DNA of 64,000 nt, taken from positions 1 to 64,000 of the forward strand of contig NZ_FXUL01000015.1 of NCBI RefSeq assembly GCF_900182955.1. Reading direction: 5' to 3'. The first letter of the stretch is position 1, and each line of letters begins with the position of its first letter. The stretch is from Noviherbaspirillum suwonense (lineage in GTDB: Bacteria > Pseudomonadota > Gammaproteobacteria > Burkholderiales > Burkholderiaceae_D). Of the stretch, positions 46,325 to 55,168 are shown piece after piece. Both the position numbers and the translations under genes were made by a program. Under the pieces are notes generated by a model, which saw only the letters and a program-made list of their open reading frames with translations, did not search any database and was not told the origin of the DNA.

Positions 46325-48247
46325 TCATGCCGCCGCCAGCGGCCGCTGCTCCTCCACCCCCATGCAATTCCTCAAAAACGCCTCGAACATCAGCAGCGTC
46401 CACATCGGCGCCGTATAGTCGCGCCGGCCAGACTGGTGCTGCTCCACCATCTCCTGCAGAAAGGCCATGTTGAAGAACCCGGTGTCGGCCAGCGTCGACC
46501 CCAGCAACGCCTGTCGCACATGCTCCCGCAACGGCCCCCGAAACCAGCTCGCCAGCGGAATCGAAAAGCCCATTTTGTCCCGGTACAGGATGTCATGCGA
46601 CAGGTGCGGCTCCAGCGCCTTCTTCAGCACATACTTGCCTTCCTGCCCGTGCAGCTTCATGGCCGACGGCACGCCCGACGCCCACTCGACGAACTCATGG
46701 TCCAGCAGCGGCACCCTGACCTCGAGCGCATGCGCCATGCTCGCGCGGTCGACCTTGGTCAGGATGTCGCCGGGCAGCCAGGTCTTCATGTCGACATACT
46801 GGATGATGGACAGCGGGTCGTCGGTCGGGCTGTTGGCCGCATGCTTGCGCATCACCTCGATCGCGCTGTAGCCCTGCAGCGAGCGCTTGAAGCCGTCGGA
46901 GAACAGCTGTGCCCTGACCCGGTCCGGCATGACCGAGACGCCATGGAAATAACCGTCCACCAGGTCCCGCGCCAATGCCTCGAACGTGGTCTTGGCCCGG
47001 AACATGCGCGGCGCCCAGTCGGCCTTTGGATAGACATTGCCGAGGAAGCCGAACATGGGCTTGCGCAGCGATGCCGGCAAGGCCGACCGGACGCGCTCTT
47101 CCGCCATTGCATACCGATACCGCCGGTAGCCTGCGAAGTTCTCGTCGCCGCCGTCGCCGGACAGCGCGACCGTGACGCGCTTGCGGGCCAGTTCGCATAC
47201 CCGGTAGGTCGGGATGGCCGAGCTGTCCGCATACGGCTCGTCGTAGAGCCGCGCCAGCGTGTCGATCAGGCCGTAGTCATCCTTGTCCACGGTCTCGCGG
47301 TAATGGCTGGTCTTGTACTGCTTGGCGACCTCGGCCGCATAAACCGACTCGTCATAGGCCTGGTCGTTGAACCCAATCGAACAGGTGTTGACCGGCTCGC
47401 TGGTCATGCCGGCCATCATCGCCACCACCGCGCTGGAGTCGACGCCGCCGGACAGGAAGGCGCCCAGCGGCACGTCCGCCACCATGTGGCTCTGGACCGC
47501 GTCGCGCAGCTTCACGATCAGCTCCTGCTCGGTGTCTTCGGCCGACATCGGCGCATGCGCCTTGAACGGCACATCCCAGAATTTCTGCTGCGCGGGCAGC
47601 GCGCCGCCGACCTTCAGCGTCAGCGTGTGCCCGGGCTGCAGCTTGAACGCGCCCTTGAAGATGGTGCGCGGTTCCGGCACATAGCCATAGGCGAAGTATT
47701 CCTCGACCGCGCACGGGTCGAGTTCGCGCGACAGGCCGGGGATGGCCATCAGCGCCTTCAGTTCGGAGCCGAACAGGAACATGCCGTCGTCCAGCAGCGC
47801 GCAGTACATCGGCTTGATGCCGAGCCGGTCGCGGGCGAGGAACATGGTCTGCTTGTTGCGGTCCCACAGCGAGAAGGCGAACATGCCGCGAAAGCGATGG
47901 ACGCAGTCCTTGCCCCACTCTTCCCAGGCATGGACGATCACCTCGGTGTCGCAGCGTGTGCGGAACGTGTGTCCGAGCCGGGTCAGCTCTTCCATCAGCG
48001 CGGCAAAGTTGTAGATCTCGCCGTTGAACACCACCACGACGCTGTGGTCCTCGTTGAACAGCGGCTGCTGGCCGGAAGACAGGTCGATGATGGAAAGTCG
48101 CCGGTGCCCGAAGCCGATGCCGGGCTCGCGATGCACGCCGCCTTCCACCGGGCCGCGGTGATGCTGGGTTTCATTCATCCGGGTCAGCAGCTGCAGGTCG
48201 ATGTCCCGCATCTGCCGCATATCGAAAATTCCGACGATTCCACACAT
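46325..48247 (-). CDS. XrtA/PEP-CTERM system amidotransferase (asparagine synthase-like)
   Basis: A 640-residue protein of class II glutamine amidotransferase plus asparagine-synthase layout, TIGR03108 type. Cys2 (MCGIVGIFD) is the glutaminase nucleophile, and FNGEIYN lies at 74-80. The PP-loop SGGVDSS is at 266-272, and the C-terminal half is the synthetase domain. It should use glutamine-derived ammonia to amidate a carboxylate; in EPS loci the target may be a uronic acid, which fits the ugd operon next door (inference). It is the last gene of the core XrtA operon, 3 bases after the glycosyltransferase stop. Confidence 0.93.
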   Translation of the reverse strand: MCGIVGIFDMRQMRDIDLQLLTRMNETQHHRGPVEGGVHREPGIGFGHRRLSIIDLSSGQQPLFNEDHSVVVVFNGEIYNFAALMEELTRLGHTFRTRCDTEVIVHAWEEWGKDCVHRFRGMFAFSLWDRNKQTMFLARDRLGIKPMYCALLDDGMFLFGSELKALMAIPGLSRELDPCAVEEYFAYGYVPEPRTIFKGAFKLQPGHTLTLKVGGALPAQQKFWDVPFKAHAPMSAEDTEQELIVKLRDAVQSHMVADVPLGAFLSGGVDSSAVVAMMAGMTSEPVNTCSIGFNDQAYDESVYAAEVAKQYKTSHYRETVDKDDYGLIDTLARLYDEPYADSSAIPTYRVCELARKRVTVALSGDGGDENFAGYRRYRYAMAEERVRSALPASLRKPMFGFLGNVYPKADWAPRMFRAKTTFEALARDLVDGYFHGVSVMPDRVRAQLFSDGFKRSLQGYSAIEVMRKHAANSPTDDPLSIIQYVDMKTWLPGDILTKVDRASMAHALEVRVPLLDHEFVEWASGVPSAMKLHGQEGKYVLKKALEPHLSHDILYRDKMGFSIPLASWFRGPLREHVRQALLGSTLADTGFFNMAFLQEMVEQHQSGRRDYTAPMWTLLMFEAFLRNCMGVEEQRPLAAA

Positions 48248-48250
48248 GGT

Positions 48251-49381
48251 TCAGGCCTTGCTGAGTTTGGTTTTGGATGCGCGCAAGGTGTCGTACAGCC
48301 GGGCGTAGCCAGCGACCATTGCGGCGATGCTGTTGCTTCGTTCGACCCGCGCGCGGCCGGCGGCGCCATGCCGCGCGGCGAGCTGCGGGTCTTGCACATA
48401 GATGGCCAGCGCCTCATCCAGCGCAGCGGGGTCGGATGGCGGCACCAGCAAGCCGGTCGCCATCTGCTCGACCACTTCGGGGATGCCGCCGACCTTCGAT
48501 GCGACAACCGGCAGCCCGCAGGCCATCGCTTCCAGGATCGTGACCGGCGTGCCTTCGGCGATGGAAGGCAGCGCAAAGACGTCGAAGCCGCTCATCAGGT
48601 CGGCGATGTCGGTGCGCGAGCCGGGCAGCCAGACGACCTCGTCGAGGCCGGCCGCATGGACCTTGTCCCGGATGCTGCCGAACAGCGGGCCGTCGCCGAC
48701 GATGGCCAGGCGCAGCCGGTGCCGCTGGTCCGGCAGCAGTTCGCGCAGCCGGATGAACGCGTCGACCAGGCCGCTGTGGTTCTTCACATCCTGGACCCGG
48801 CCCACCGTGCCGATGACAAACTCGTCGCGGCCCGCATGCGCCTGCGGCAGGAAGCGTTCGGTGTCGACGCCGTTGGCGATCATCAGGGTCTTGGCGTCCG
48901 GTACGCCGACGACCTGGCGCAGCCAGCGCTGCAGGTCTTCAGACACAGGGACATAGCGGTCGATGAAGGGCGTGACGCCGCGCCGAAGCAGGTTGTGCTT
49001 GCGGTTCAGGCCATGCGGGTCGCCGGCGTCGCGGTCGTGCTCCGCATGCACGCGGACCGGCACGCCGGCCATCGCGGCCGTGAACGCATATTCGACGGCG
49101 GACAGGTTATAGCTGTGCAGGACCGCGGGCTTCAGGCGGCGCAGCAGCTTCCACAGCTTCAGGTGCGTGCCCAGCCCCAGCCCCGGCTGCTTGTCCAGCG
49201 CGATGATCTCGACATCGTCGCGGCTGATCTTGCGGGCGAACTCGGTGTAGCCGGTCAGGCAGACGACCGCGTGCCGGTATTGCTGCGGCGGCATGCGGTT
49301 GATGCATTCCGCCACCAGCGTTTCCAGGCCGCCGAAGTCGAAGCGGTAGATCAGGTGGACGACGAGCGGTGCGGGCTTCAA
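48251..49381 (-). CDS. GT4 glycosyltransferase, XrtA-associated (TIGR03088 type)
   Basis: A 376-residue GT-B enzyme beginning VVHLIYRFDFGGLETL, the signature of this XrtA-linked group. NGVDTERF near 180, GTVGRVQDVKNH near 205, and EGTPVTILEAMACGLPVVAS near 290 mark the donor domain. I took the TTG at 49381 because AAGGAG lies 9 bases upstream; an ATG at 49408 would overlap the exosortase gene by 14 bases and has a weaker site. It lies between xrtA and the amidotransferase gene and should add a sugar to the EPS unit. Confidence 0.92.
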   Translation of the reverse strand: MKPAPLVVHLIYRFDFGGLETLVAECINRMPPQQYRHAVVCLTGYTEFARKISRDDVEIIALDKQPGLGLGTHLKLWKLLRRLKPAVLHSYNLSAVEYAFTAAMAGVPVRVHAEHDRDAGDPHGLNRKHNLLRRGVTPFIDRYVPVSEDLQRWLRQVVGVPDAKTLMIANGVDTERFLPQAHAGRDEFVIGTVGRVQDVKNHSGLVDAFIRLRELLPDQRHRLRLAIVGDGPLFGSIRDKVHAAGLDEVVWLPGSRTDIADLMSGFDVFALPSIAEGTPVTILEAMACGLPVVASKVGGIPEVVEQMATGLLVPPSDPAALDEALAIYVQDPQLAARHGAAGRARVERSNSIAAMVAGYARLYDTLRASKTKLSKA

Positions 49382-49394
49382 GGCAGAGGCTCCT

Positions 49395-50939
49395 TCAATG
49401 CCTGCCATTCGCCGCCAGCGCGCTTTCCATCGCCGGCAGCTCGGTCGCGAGGAAGCTGCGCAATGCGGTGCGCGCGGTCTCGGGGTTCTCGTCGAAGCGC
49501 GCATACACCATCAGGCCGGCGCCGTCGTCGCCGCGCATCAGCAGGCGTTCCTTGGCCTGCAGCACCTTGCCGAGGTAATCGTTGGCAGTGAAGCCGCCGT
49601 CGATCCAGTACCACTGCCAGACGACCAGTGCGCCGTCCGGCCCGCGCAACCGGGTCTCGCGGACCTGCAGCTGGCGCTCGCCGATCTGCTCGATGCGCGC
49701 GCCGGAGCCGGTGCGCCGCCATGGGTCGGTCTCGCTGTCGCCGACCAGCTGGTTAGCCGAGCTGATCAGCCCGGCACCCGGGGTCTGGTTGCGGTAGTAG
49801 CGCATCGACAGGCCGACCCGCTGGCCATCTTTCTGCAGCGTCTGGTTCAGCGTGGCGGCTGCCGGGTTGAGGCGCGGCGTCCAGTTGGTGAACGGCTGGC
49901 TGGCATTCCACGACGGCTTGAAGCTCTGCAGGCTGGCCGGCGTGTCGCTGGCGCTGGCGCGCAGCGAAAAGCTTGCGTACAGCGGCCAGAAGGCGAGGCA
50001 GGCGATGACGGCCAGCGCTGCGCCGGCGACCTGGGCCGAGCTGGCCGCAGGCGCGCCGGCGGTGCGCAGGGCCGCGGCGTCGGCGTCGGCCAGGTCCGCG
50101 GCGCTGATGTCCTCGCGCCAGCGCCCGCCTATCCAGAACATGATGAACATGACCAGCCCGAAGAACAGCCAGCCATAGATGATATGGTCGACGCCGGTCG
50201 CCAGCGCCATGCCGGACAGGTGGCCGATCATCACGATCATGTAGGCGCGCAGTCCGTTGGCGACGATAGGCACCAGCGTGGCCAGCAGGATGAACATCAG
50301 TTGCCGCTTGCGCGAACGGTAGGTCAGGTAGGCATACAGGCAGCCCAGCGTGATCGACGCAATCAGGTAGCGCACGCCGCTGCAGGCTTCCACCACGGAC
50401 CAGTTGCCGGTCGGGATAGAGAAGTTGGTGCCGTCGCGCAGCACCGGGATGCCCGTCATCTGCACTGCCCAGACGGTGAAGTCGGCGGTCAGGTTGATCA
50501 GCGGGTCGATGAAGACTTCGCCGAACGGCACGGCCAGCAGCACATAGGCCAGCGGGAACGCAATCGCCCAGCTGATGCGCAGGCCGCAGATCACGACCAC
50601 CGTGAGCGGCAGCATCGCCGCAAATGCATACTGACGCACGACCTGCACGTCGCCCATCTCGGCCAGCAGCCAGCCGAAGCCGCAGACCGCCAGCGACAGC
50701 AGCGCCGGCCAGTACGGCGTCGGCGACATGCGTGCCAGCACCTCGCGCCGCTTCCAGATCAGCCACAGGCTGATCGGCAGGATGATGTAGCCGTGCGCGA
50801 AGGTTTCCGAGCTGTTCCAGATCGAGACGATCGACTGCGCGGTGCCGGCATAGATGATGAACGGCGCAAGCACCGCCATCAGGATCGCCAGCGTCTTGAC
50901 CATGTCGCGCGGCGCGGTACGGGTTTCTGTCAGGAGCAT
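49395..50939 (-). CDS. xrtA: exosortase A fused to EpsI domain
   Basis: A 514-residue membrane cysteine protease/transpeptidase. Residues about 10-285 hold eight hydrophobic helices with the exosortase catalytic set: Cys186 in VVEACSGVRYL, Arg231 in NGLRAY, and His252 in GVDHIIYGW. Residues about 305-510 are a periplasmic EpsI (DUF3485) domain with YWIDGGF. XrtA removes the C-terminal PEP-CTERM tail of secreted proteins, probably joining them to a surface component. The gene overlaps the upstream glycosyltransferase by 10 bases. Confidence 0.95.
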   Translation of the reverse strand: MLLTETRTAPRDMVKTLAILMAVLAPFIIYAGTAQSIVSIWNSSETFAHGYIILPISLWLIWKRREVLARMSPTPYWPALLSLAVCGFGWLLAEMGDVQVVRQYAFAAMLPLTVVVICGLRISWAIAFPLAYVLLAVPFGEVFIDPLINLTADFTVWAVQMTGIPVLRDGTNFSIPTGNWSVVEACSGVRYLIASITLGCLYAYLTYRSRKRQLMFILLATLVPIVANGLRAYMIVMIGHLSGMALATGVDHIIYGWLFFGLVMFIMFWIGGRWREDISAADLADADAAALRTAGAPAASSAQVAGAALAVIACLAFWPLYASFSLRASASDTPASLQSFKPSWNASQPFTNWTPRLNPAAATLNQTLQKDGQRVGLSMRYYRNQTPGAGLISSANQLVGDSETDPWRRTGSGARIEQIGERQLQVRETRLRGPDGALVVWQWYWIDGGFTANDYLGKVLQAKERLLMRGDDGAGLMVYARFDENPETARTALRSFLATELPAMESALAANGRH

Positions 50940-52156
50940 GTCGCCGCCATAGCAGGTTGATGTTCGTCCAGGTCGAGCAGCGCATCGACGCGGGCAATAT
51001 TGGTGTCCCAGTTATAGCTGGCCTCGACCTGCGCACGCGCGGCGCGGCCCATGTCGACCGGCGTCGTTTCCAGCGCGGCGCAGGCCAGGCTGGCGAAGCC
51101 GGCGGCATCCGCGCCCAGCATCAGGTCCCTGCCCGGCTCGGCAGCGATGCCTTCGAGCGCCTGAGGCGTGACGATGACCGGCTTGCCCATGGCCATCGCC
51201 TCGAGCACCTTGTTCTGTATGCCGCGGGCGATCCGCAGCGGGGCCACGGCCAGCCGGGCATGCGCCAGGTAGGGACGCACGTCCGGCACGGTGCCGGTGA
51301 CCGTGACGCCGGCCTGCGACCCCAGCGCCAGCACCTCGCGCGAGGGCCGGGCGCCAACGATGTAGAACCGGGCATCCGGATGGCGCTCGCGAATCGCGGG
51401 CAGCATCTCGGCGGCGAACCATTGCACCGCGTCGATGTTGGGCCAGTAGTCCATCGCGCCGGTGAACGCCATCACCGGGCCGCCGTCCGGGTAAGGCGTA
51501 TCGAAGTCGTGGTGCGGTGAAAAATACGCGCTGTCCACGCCATTGCTGAACCAGCCTATCCTGGATGCGCTGTCGGGCGCCATGCCGGAAAACAGCGCGG
51601 CTTCCTGGCTGGAGACGAACAGCGACGCATTGAAGTCGCGCGCGACCTCGCGCTCGTAGCGCAGCAGCTGCCGCCCTTCCCTCGCATAGATGCGATTCAT
51701 CGGCCAGGACTTCTGCGCCGCATATTCGGTCCACTTGGCCGAATCGACATCGACAAAGTCGATCACGCGGCGGGCATAGCGCCCCGGCTTCACGAACTGC
51801 GCCATCGGCGACGAGAACACCAGCACCCGCGACACCGGCAGCTTGGCATGCAGGCGCGTGATCCAGTCGGCCATGCCGCGGCTGCGGTAGTAGTCGAGGC
51901 TGAGCGGCCGGTTGCGCAGCAGCGCGGTGGCGCTGCCGATGCGCGCGGTGCGGCTGTCCAGCCTGGCGAAATAGGTTTCCCCGCACAGCTTCTTCACCGC
52001 ATCGACATACTGCCAGTCATCTGGGTCGTCGATGAAGGTGCCCAGATGCACCCGGTAGCGCTGCGCCAGGTGCTTCAGCAGGTGGTAGGAGCGGATCTTG
52101 TCGCCCTTGTTGGGCGGATAGGGAATCCGGTGCGCCAGGTAAAGAAGATGCTCCAC
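50930..52156 (-). CDS. GT4-like sugar transferase, XrtA-associated (TIGR03087 type)
   Basis: A 408-residue GT-B enzyme starting MEHLLYLAHRIPYPPNKGDKIR-like, the hallmark of this XrtA-linked family. FSNGVDSAYF near 190, FTGAMDYWPN near 217, and the RIARGIQNKVLEAMAMGKPVIV donor site near 315 are visible. It should build the EPS repeat unit on the inner face of the membrane. It starts 4 bases after the FemAB-type gene and overlaps xrtA by 10 bases. Confidence 0.93.
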   Translation of the reverse strand: MEHLLYLAHRIPYPPNKGDKIRSYHLLKHLAQRYRVHLGTFIDDPDDWQYVDAVKKLCGETYFARLDSRTARIGSATALLRNRPLSLDYYRSRGMADWITRLHAKLPVSRVLVFSSPMAQFVKPGRYARRVIDFVDVDSAKWTEYAAQKSWPMNRIYAREGRQLLRYEREVARDFNASLFVSSQEAALFSGMAPDSASRIGWFSNGVDSAYFSPHHDFDTPYPDGGPVMAFTGAMDYWPNIDAVQWFAAEMLPAIRERHPDARFYIVGARPSREVLALGSQAGVTVTGTVPDVRPYLAHARLAVAPLRIARGIQNKVLEAMAMGKPVIVTPQALEGIAAEPGRDLMLGADAAGFASLACAALETTPVDMGRAARAQVEASYNWDTNIARVDALLDLDEHQPAMAATCS

Positions 52157-52160
52157 CGTG

Positions 52161-53246
52161 TCAGCCCAGGTTCTTGACGATATGGGGGCCTATCATGTTG
52201 GCCAGCGCCAGGGGCATCTTCTGCCAGGTGCGTATCATCAGCTGGTACTTGGGATTGAGCGGATTCGTGTCGGGCACTTCCGTCGACGCGACCAGCTTGT
52301 ATTCGTAGTGCAGCTGGGTCGGCTCGAAGCCCCAGTTCTTCTTGAAGTCGTGCGAGCCCGTGCCCTTCTTGCTGCGGCCGAAGTCGAAGATGCGGCAGCC
52401 GCGGGTGCAGGTGCGGCGCATCAGCTCCCAGTACATGAAGTCGTTGCCCGCGCATTCGCGGGCTTCCGGCATGCCGCCGCCGTAGTACGGCAGCACTTCA
52501 TCGCGGAAGTAGAAGCTCATCACGCTGCTGATCAGCTGGCCGTCGCGGGTGATCGTCATCAGTTCGCAGTCGTCGCCGAAGGTTTCCTTGAGCAGCCGGA
52601 AATACTTTTTCGAGAACACCGGCGTGCCCAGCCTGTGCACGCTGGTCGAGTAGGCGGTGAAGAAGCGCTCGACATCCGGGTCGATCTCGCTCTGCAGGTT
52701 GGCCTTGATCCCCTTGCGCACCATCGCGCGCTGCTTGCGCGGGATTGCGTTCATGTTCTTCTCGGGGTCCGGGTCCATCTCCTTGCGGAAGGTGACGTAC
52801 AGGTCCTTCGCATGCCAGTCGGCATGGCGCGGCGACACGTTGTGATATTCGAGGTGACCCACCTTCAGCGTCGCAGCGAGCTGCTGCGCCTGCCTGTCGA
52901 GCGCGTCGGCGGCTGCCTCCGAGCTGGCGGCCGGACCGCCGTAGACGCAGAACGGCAGCGAGCCCAGCGAATGCCCGAACAGCCGGCTCTTGATCTCGGC
53001 CAGCGGCAGCACGCCTTCGATGCGGCCGTCGACTTCGGCATAGTAGAAATAGGTCTTGTGGCCAAAGGCCTGTTCGATCACCCGCTGCCATCCGGCCCGG
53101 TGAAAGAAACTTGCCTGCGGACAGCGCAGCACGAACTCGTCCCAGCGCGCCGCATCCTGCGGCTGCATCAGTTTGATCTGCGGAATGCTGGCACTGGCAT
53201 TGAGGGCGCGTGCGCGTTCCTGTGAAGCTTCGATAATGGCGCTCAT
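52161..53246 (-). CDS. FemAB-family XrtA/PEP-CTERM-associated protein
   Basis: A 361-residue protein with the FemAB/GNAT double fold, TIGR03019 type. SFFHRAGWQRVIEQAFGHKTYF near 46-67, the basic IPRKQRAMVRKGIKA near 172-186, and DFGRSKKGTGSHDFKKNWGF near 305 are characteristic. FemAB proteins transfer amino acids from aminoacyl-tRNA; the substrate of the XrtA-linked group is unknown. Its ATG overlaps the deacetylase stop by 4 bases, and the frame upstream of it is shadow. Confidence 0.93.
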   Translation of the reverse strand: MSAIIEASQERARALNASASIPQIKLMQPQDAARWDEFVLRCPQASFFHRAGWQRVIEQAFGHKTYFYYAEVDGRIEGVLPLAEIKSRLFGHSLGSLPFCVYGGPAASSEAAADALDRQAQQLAATLKVGHLEYHNVSPRHADWHAKDLYVTFRKEMDPDPEKNMNAIPRKQRAMVRKGIKANLQSEIDPDVERFFTAYSTSVHRLGTPVFSKKYFRLLKETFGDDCELMTITRDGQLISSVMSFYFRDEVLPYYGGGMPEARECAGNDFMYWELMRRTCTRGCRIFDFGRSKKGTGSHDFKKNWGFEPTQLHYEYKLVASTEVPDTNPLNPKYQLMIRTWQKMPLALANMIGPHIVKNLG

Positions 53247-54115
53247 GTGTTCTGCAAAAAGATCCGGTCCATGCGGTCCCAGGCGAAGTCGCGCGTCAGC
53301 GCGCGCAGCCTGGTTTCCATGCGTTCGAGGTTGACGTAATGGCGGAAGCTGGTCTTGAGACCGACGCCATGCTGGCGCGGCTGGCCAGGGTCGACTTCCC
53401 ACGGATGAAAATAGAAGATGCCCGACTGCCGGTCGTCGCGGTTCACCTTGTTGATGAAGAAGCGCGACACCGCGTACGGGAAGAATCGGAAATAGCCGCC
53501 GCCGCCCGCCGGGAAATTACGGTCCATCATGCGCACCGTGGTGATGGGCACTTCCAGCAGGCCGTCCTTGCCGTTCGGGTAATACGCGAAACGGGGCGCG
53601 TCGGGCATGCCGTAATGGTCGTGCGCAATCGGGTAGATGCTCGAGCTGTAGCGGTAGCCGGCTTCATGCAGCGTATCCAGCGCCCACATGTTCTGCTTGC
53701 CGATCGAGAAGCTCGGCGCCCGGTAGCCCAGGACCTGCTGGCCGGAGATCTGCTCCAGCAGCGCCTTGCTGCGCGTGATGTCTTCGCGGAACGCGTCGCG
53801 GCTCTGGTCCGATGCGCGCAGGTGGCCGTAACCGTGGCTGGCAAGCTCGTGCCCGCCATCGACGATGGCCCGGACGACCTGCGGATAGCGTTCGGCGATC
53901 CAGCCCAGCGTGAAGAAAGTCGCCTTGACATCGCGCTCCCTGAGCAGCGCGAGGATGGTCTCGACATTGCGCTCGACGCGGCATTCCATGCCGTCCCAGC
54001 TGTCGCGCGCGATATGCGGCGCAAATGCCGAGACCTGGAAATAGTCTTCCACGTCGATCGTCATGGCGTTGCGGATTTTGCCGGGCGTGGCCGGCCGTGT
54101 TGTGCTTGTTTGCAT
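53243..54115 (-). CDS. XrtA-system polysaccharide deacetylase
   Basis: A 290-residue NodB-type deacetylase, TIGR03006 type. MTIDVEDYF (18-26) gives Asp21 and Asp24, and ASHGYGH (92-98) gives the metal histidines His94 and His98. GYRAPSFSI and FYFHPWEVDP are the remaining motifs. No signal peptide is visible, so it probably acts on cytoplasmic lipid-linked sugar, removing N-acetyl groups. AGGAG lies just before ATG 54115. It is coupled to the FemAB gene by ATGA. Confidence 0.93.
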   Translation of the reverse strand: MQTSTTRPATPGKIRNAMTIDVEDYFQVSAFAPHIARDSWDGMECRVERNVETILALLRERDVKATFFTLGWIAERYPQVVRAIVDGGHELASHGYGHLRASDQSRDAFREDITRSKALLEQISGQQVLGYRAPSFSIGKQNMWALDTLHEAGYRYSSSIYPIAHDHYGMPDAPRFAYYPNGKDGLLEVPITTVRMMDRNFPAGGGGYFRFFPYAVSRFFINKVNRDDRQSGIFYFHPWEVDPGQPRQHGVGLKTSFRHYVNLERMETRLRALTRDFAWDRMDRIFLQNT

Positions 54116-54165
54116 GTTCTGCTCCTGTTCCGGGCTGGCGGCAGCATTGCCGCCAGCCGTACGGC

Positions 54166-55152
54166 TCAGATTTTCGAGGTTGAGATGAGCCGCTTGAGCA
54201 CATCCAGCACCGAGGTCACCGAGCGCTCGATCTTGGACAGCCTCTCGTCGAGGTGCTCCAGGCTTTCGGCGGCGGTGTCGGTGAAGCCGTTGGGGATGCC
54301 GGCATAGGCTGGCATGGCGCCGGGTTCCGGCGGCGGCGCGGTGAACTCTTCCTGGATGTCCTTGATGACTTCGCCCACTTCGTCGGCGCCGAACTGGTGC
54401 AGTTCTTCCAGGTAACCCATCAGGAACAGCCGGTCGCACAGCGTGTTGATCTTGCGCGGAATGCCGCCGGAGTAGTCGTAGATCGCCGCATAGGCTTCCG
54501 GCGTGATGACCGGGTCGCCCTTCCAGCCGGCGGTCTGCAGCCGGTGCTCGATATAGAGCTGGGTCTCGGCGGCGTCCATCGGACCCAGGTGATAGGTCGC
54601 GATCACGCGCTGGCGCAACTGCTGCATGCCTTCGCTATGCAGCGTGCGGCGGAATTCCGGCTGCCCCAGCAGGAAAGTCTGCAGCAGCGACTTTTCATTG
54701 GTCTGGAAATTCGACAGCATGCGCAGTTCCTCGACCGTCTGCGGCGTCAGGTTCTGCGCCTCGTCGACCACCAGCAGCACGCGCTTGCCCTGCTTGTCGC
54801 TGTAGCGCAGAAACTGCTCCAGCCGGGCCAGCAGGCCGGTCTTGCTGGGATCGTCGAATGGCAGGCCGAAGGCCGCGACCACCGAGCGCAGCGTGTCGTC
54901 GGAATTCAGATGCGTATTGACGATCTGGGCGGCGATGATGCGGTTGGTTTCGAGCTTGCGGAACAGGTTGCGCACCAGCGTGGTCTTGCCCGCGCCGACT
55001 TCACCGGTGATGACGATGAAGCCCTCGCCTTGAGACAGGCCGTACTCCAGGTAGGACATCGCCCGCTTGTGGCCCTTGCTGCCAAAGAAGAAGTTCGGAT
55101 CGGGCCTCAGCTGGAAAGGCTTGGCATGCAGCCCGTAAAAGGTTTCATACAT
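54166..55152 (-). CDS. XrtA-associated ATPase (ExeA-like)
   Basis: A 328-residue AAA ATPase of the ExeA/GspA-like group, TIGR03015 type. MYETFYGLHAKPFQLRPDP is the usual start, Walker A is GEVGAGKTTL (50-59), and Walker B is LLVVDEAQNL with Asp130 and Glu131. A C-terminal tail (about 260-328) is hydrophilic and predicted coiled. It probably powers assembly or regulation of the EPS export machine at the inner membrane. It starts 16 bases after the outer-membrane protein gene. Confidence 0.93.
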   Translation of the reverse strand: MYETFYGLHAKPFQLRPDPNFFFGSKGHKRAMSYLEYGLSQGEGFIVITGEVGAGKTTLVRNLFRKLETNRIIAAQIVNTHLNSDDTLRSVVAAFGLPFDDPSKTGLLARLEQFLRYSDKQGKRVLLVVDEAQNLTPQTVEELRMLSNFQTNEKSLLQTFLLGQPEFRRTLHSEGMQQLRQRVIATYHLGPMDAAETQLYIEHRLQTAGWKGDPVITPEAYAAIYDYSGGIPRKINTLCDRLFLMGYLEELHQFGADEVGEVIKDIQEEFTAPPPEPGAMPAYAGIPNGFTDTAAESLEHLDERLSKIERSVTSVLDVLKRLISTSKI

Positions 55153-55168
55153 CGGGTCAGGTTCTCCG

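Noticed and set aside
46436-49591. A 1051-codon plus-strand frame opposite the amidotransferase and glycosyltransferase
   Set aside because: It is antisense to two well-supported genes and has the His, Arg and Asp-rich composition typical of antisense frames.
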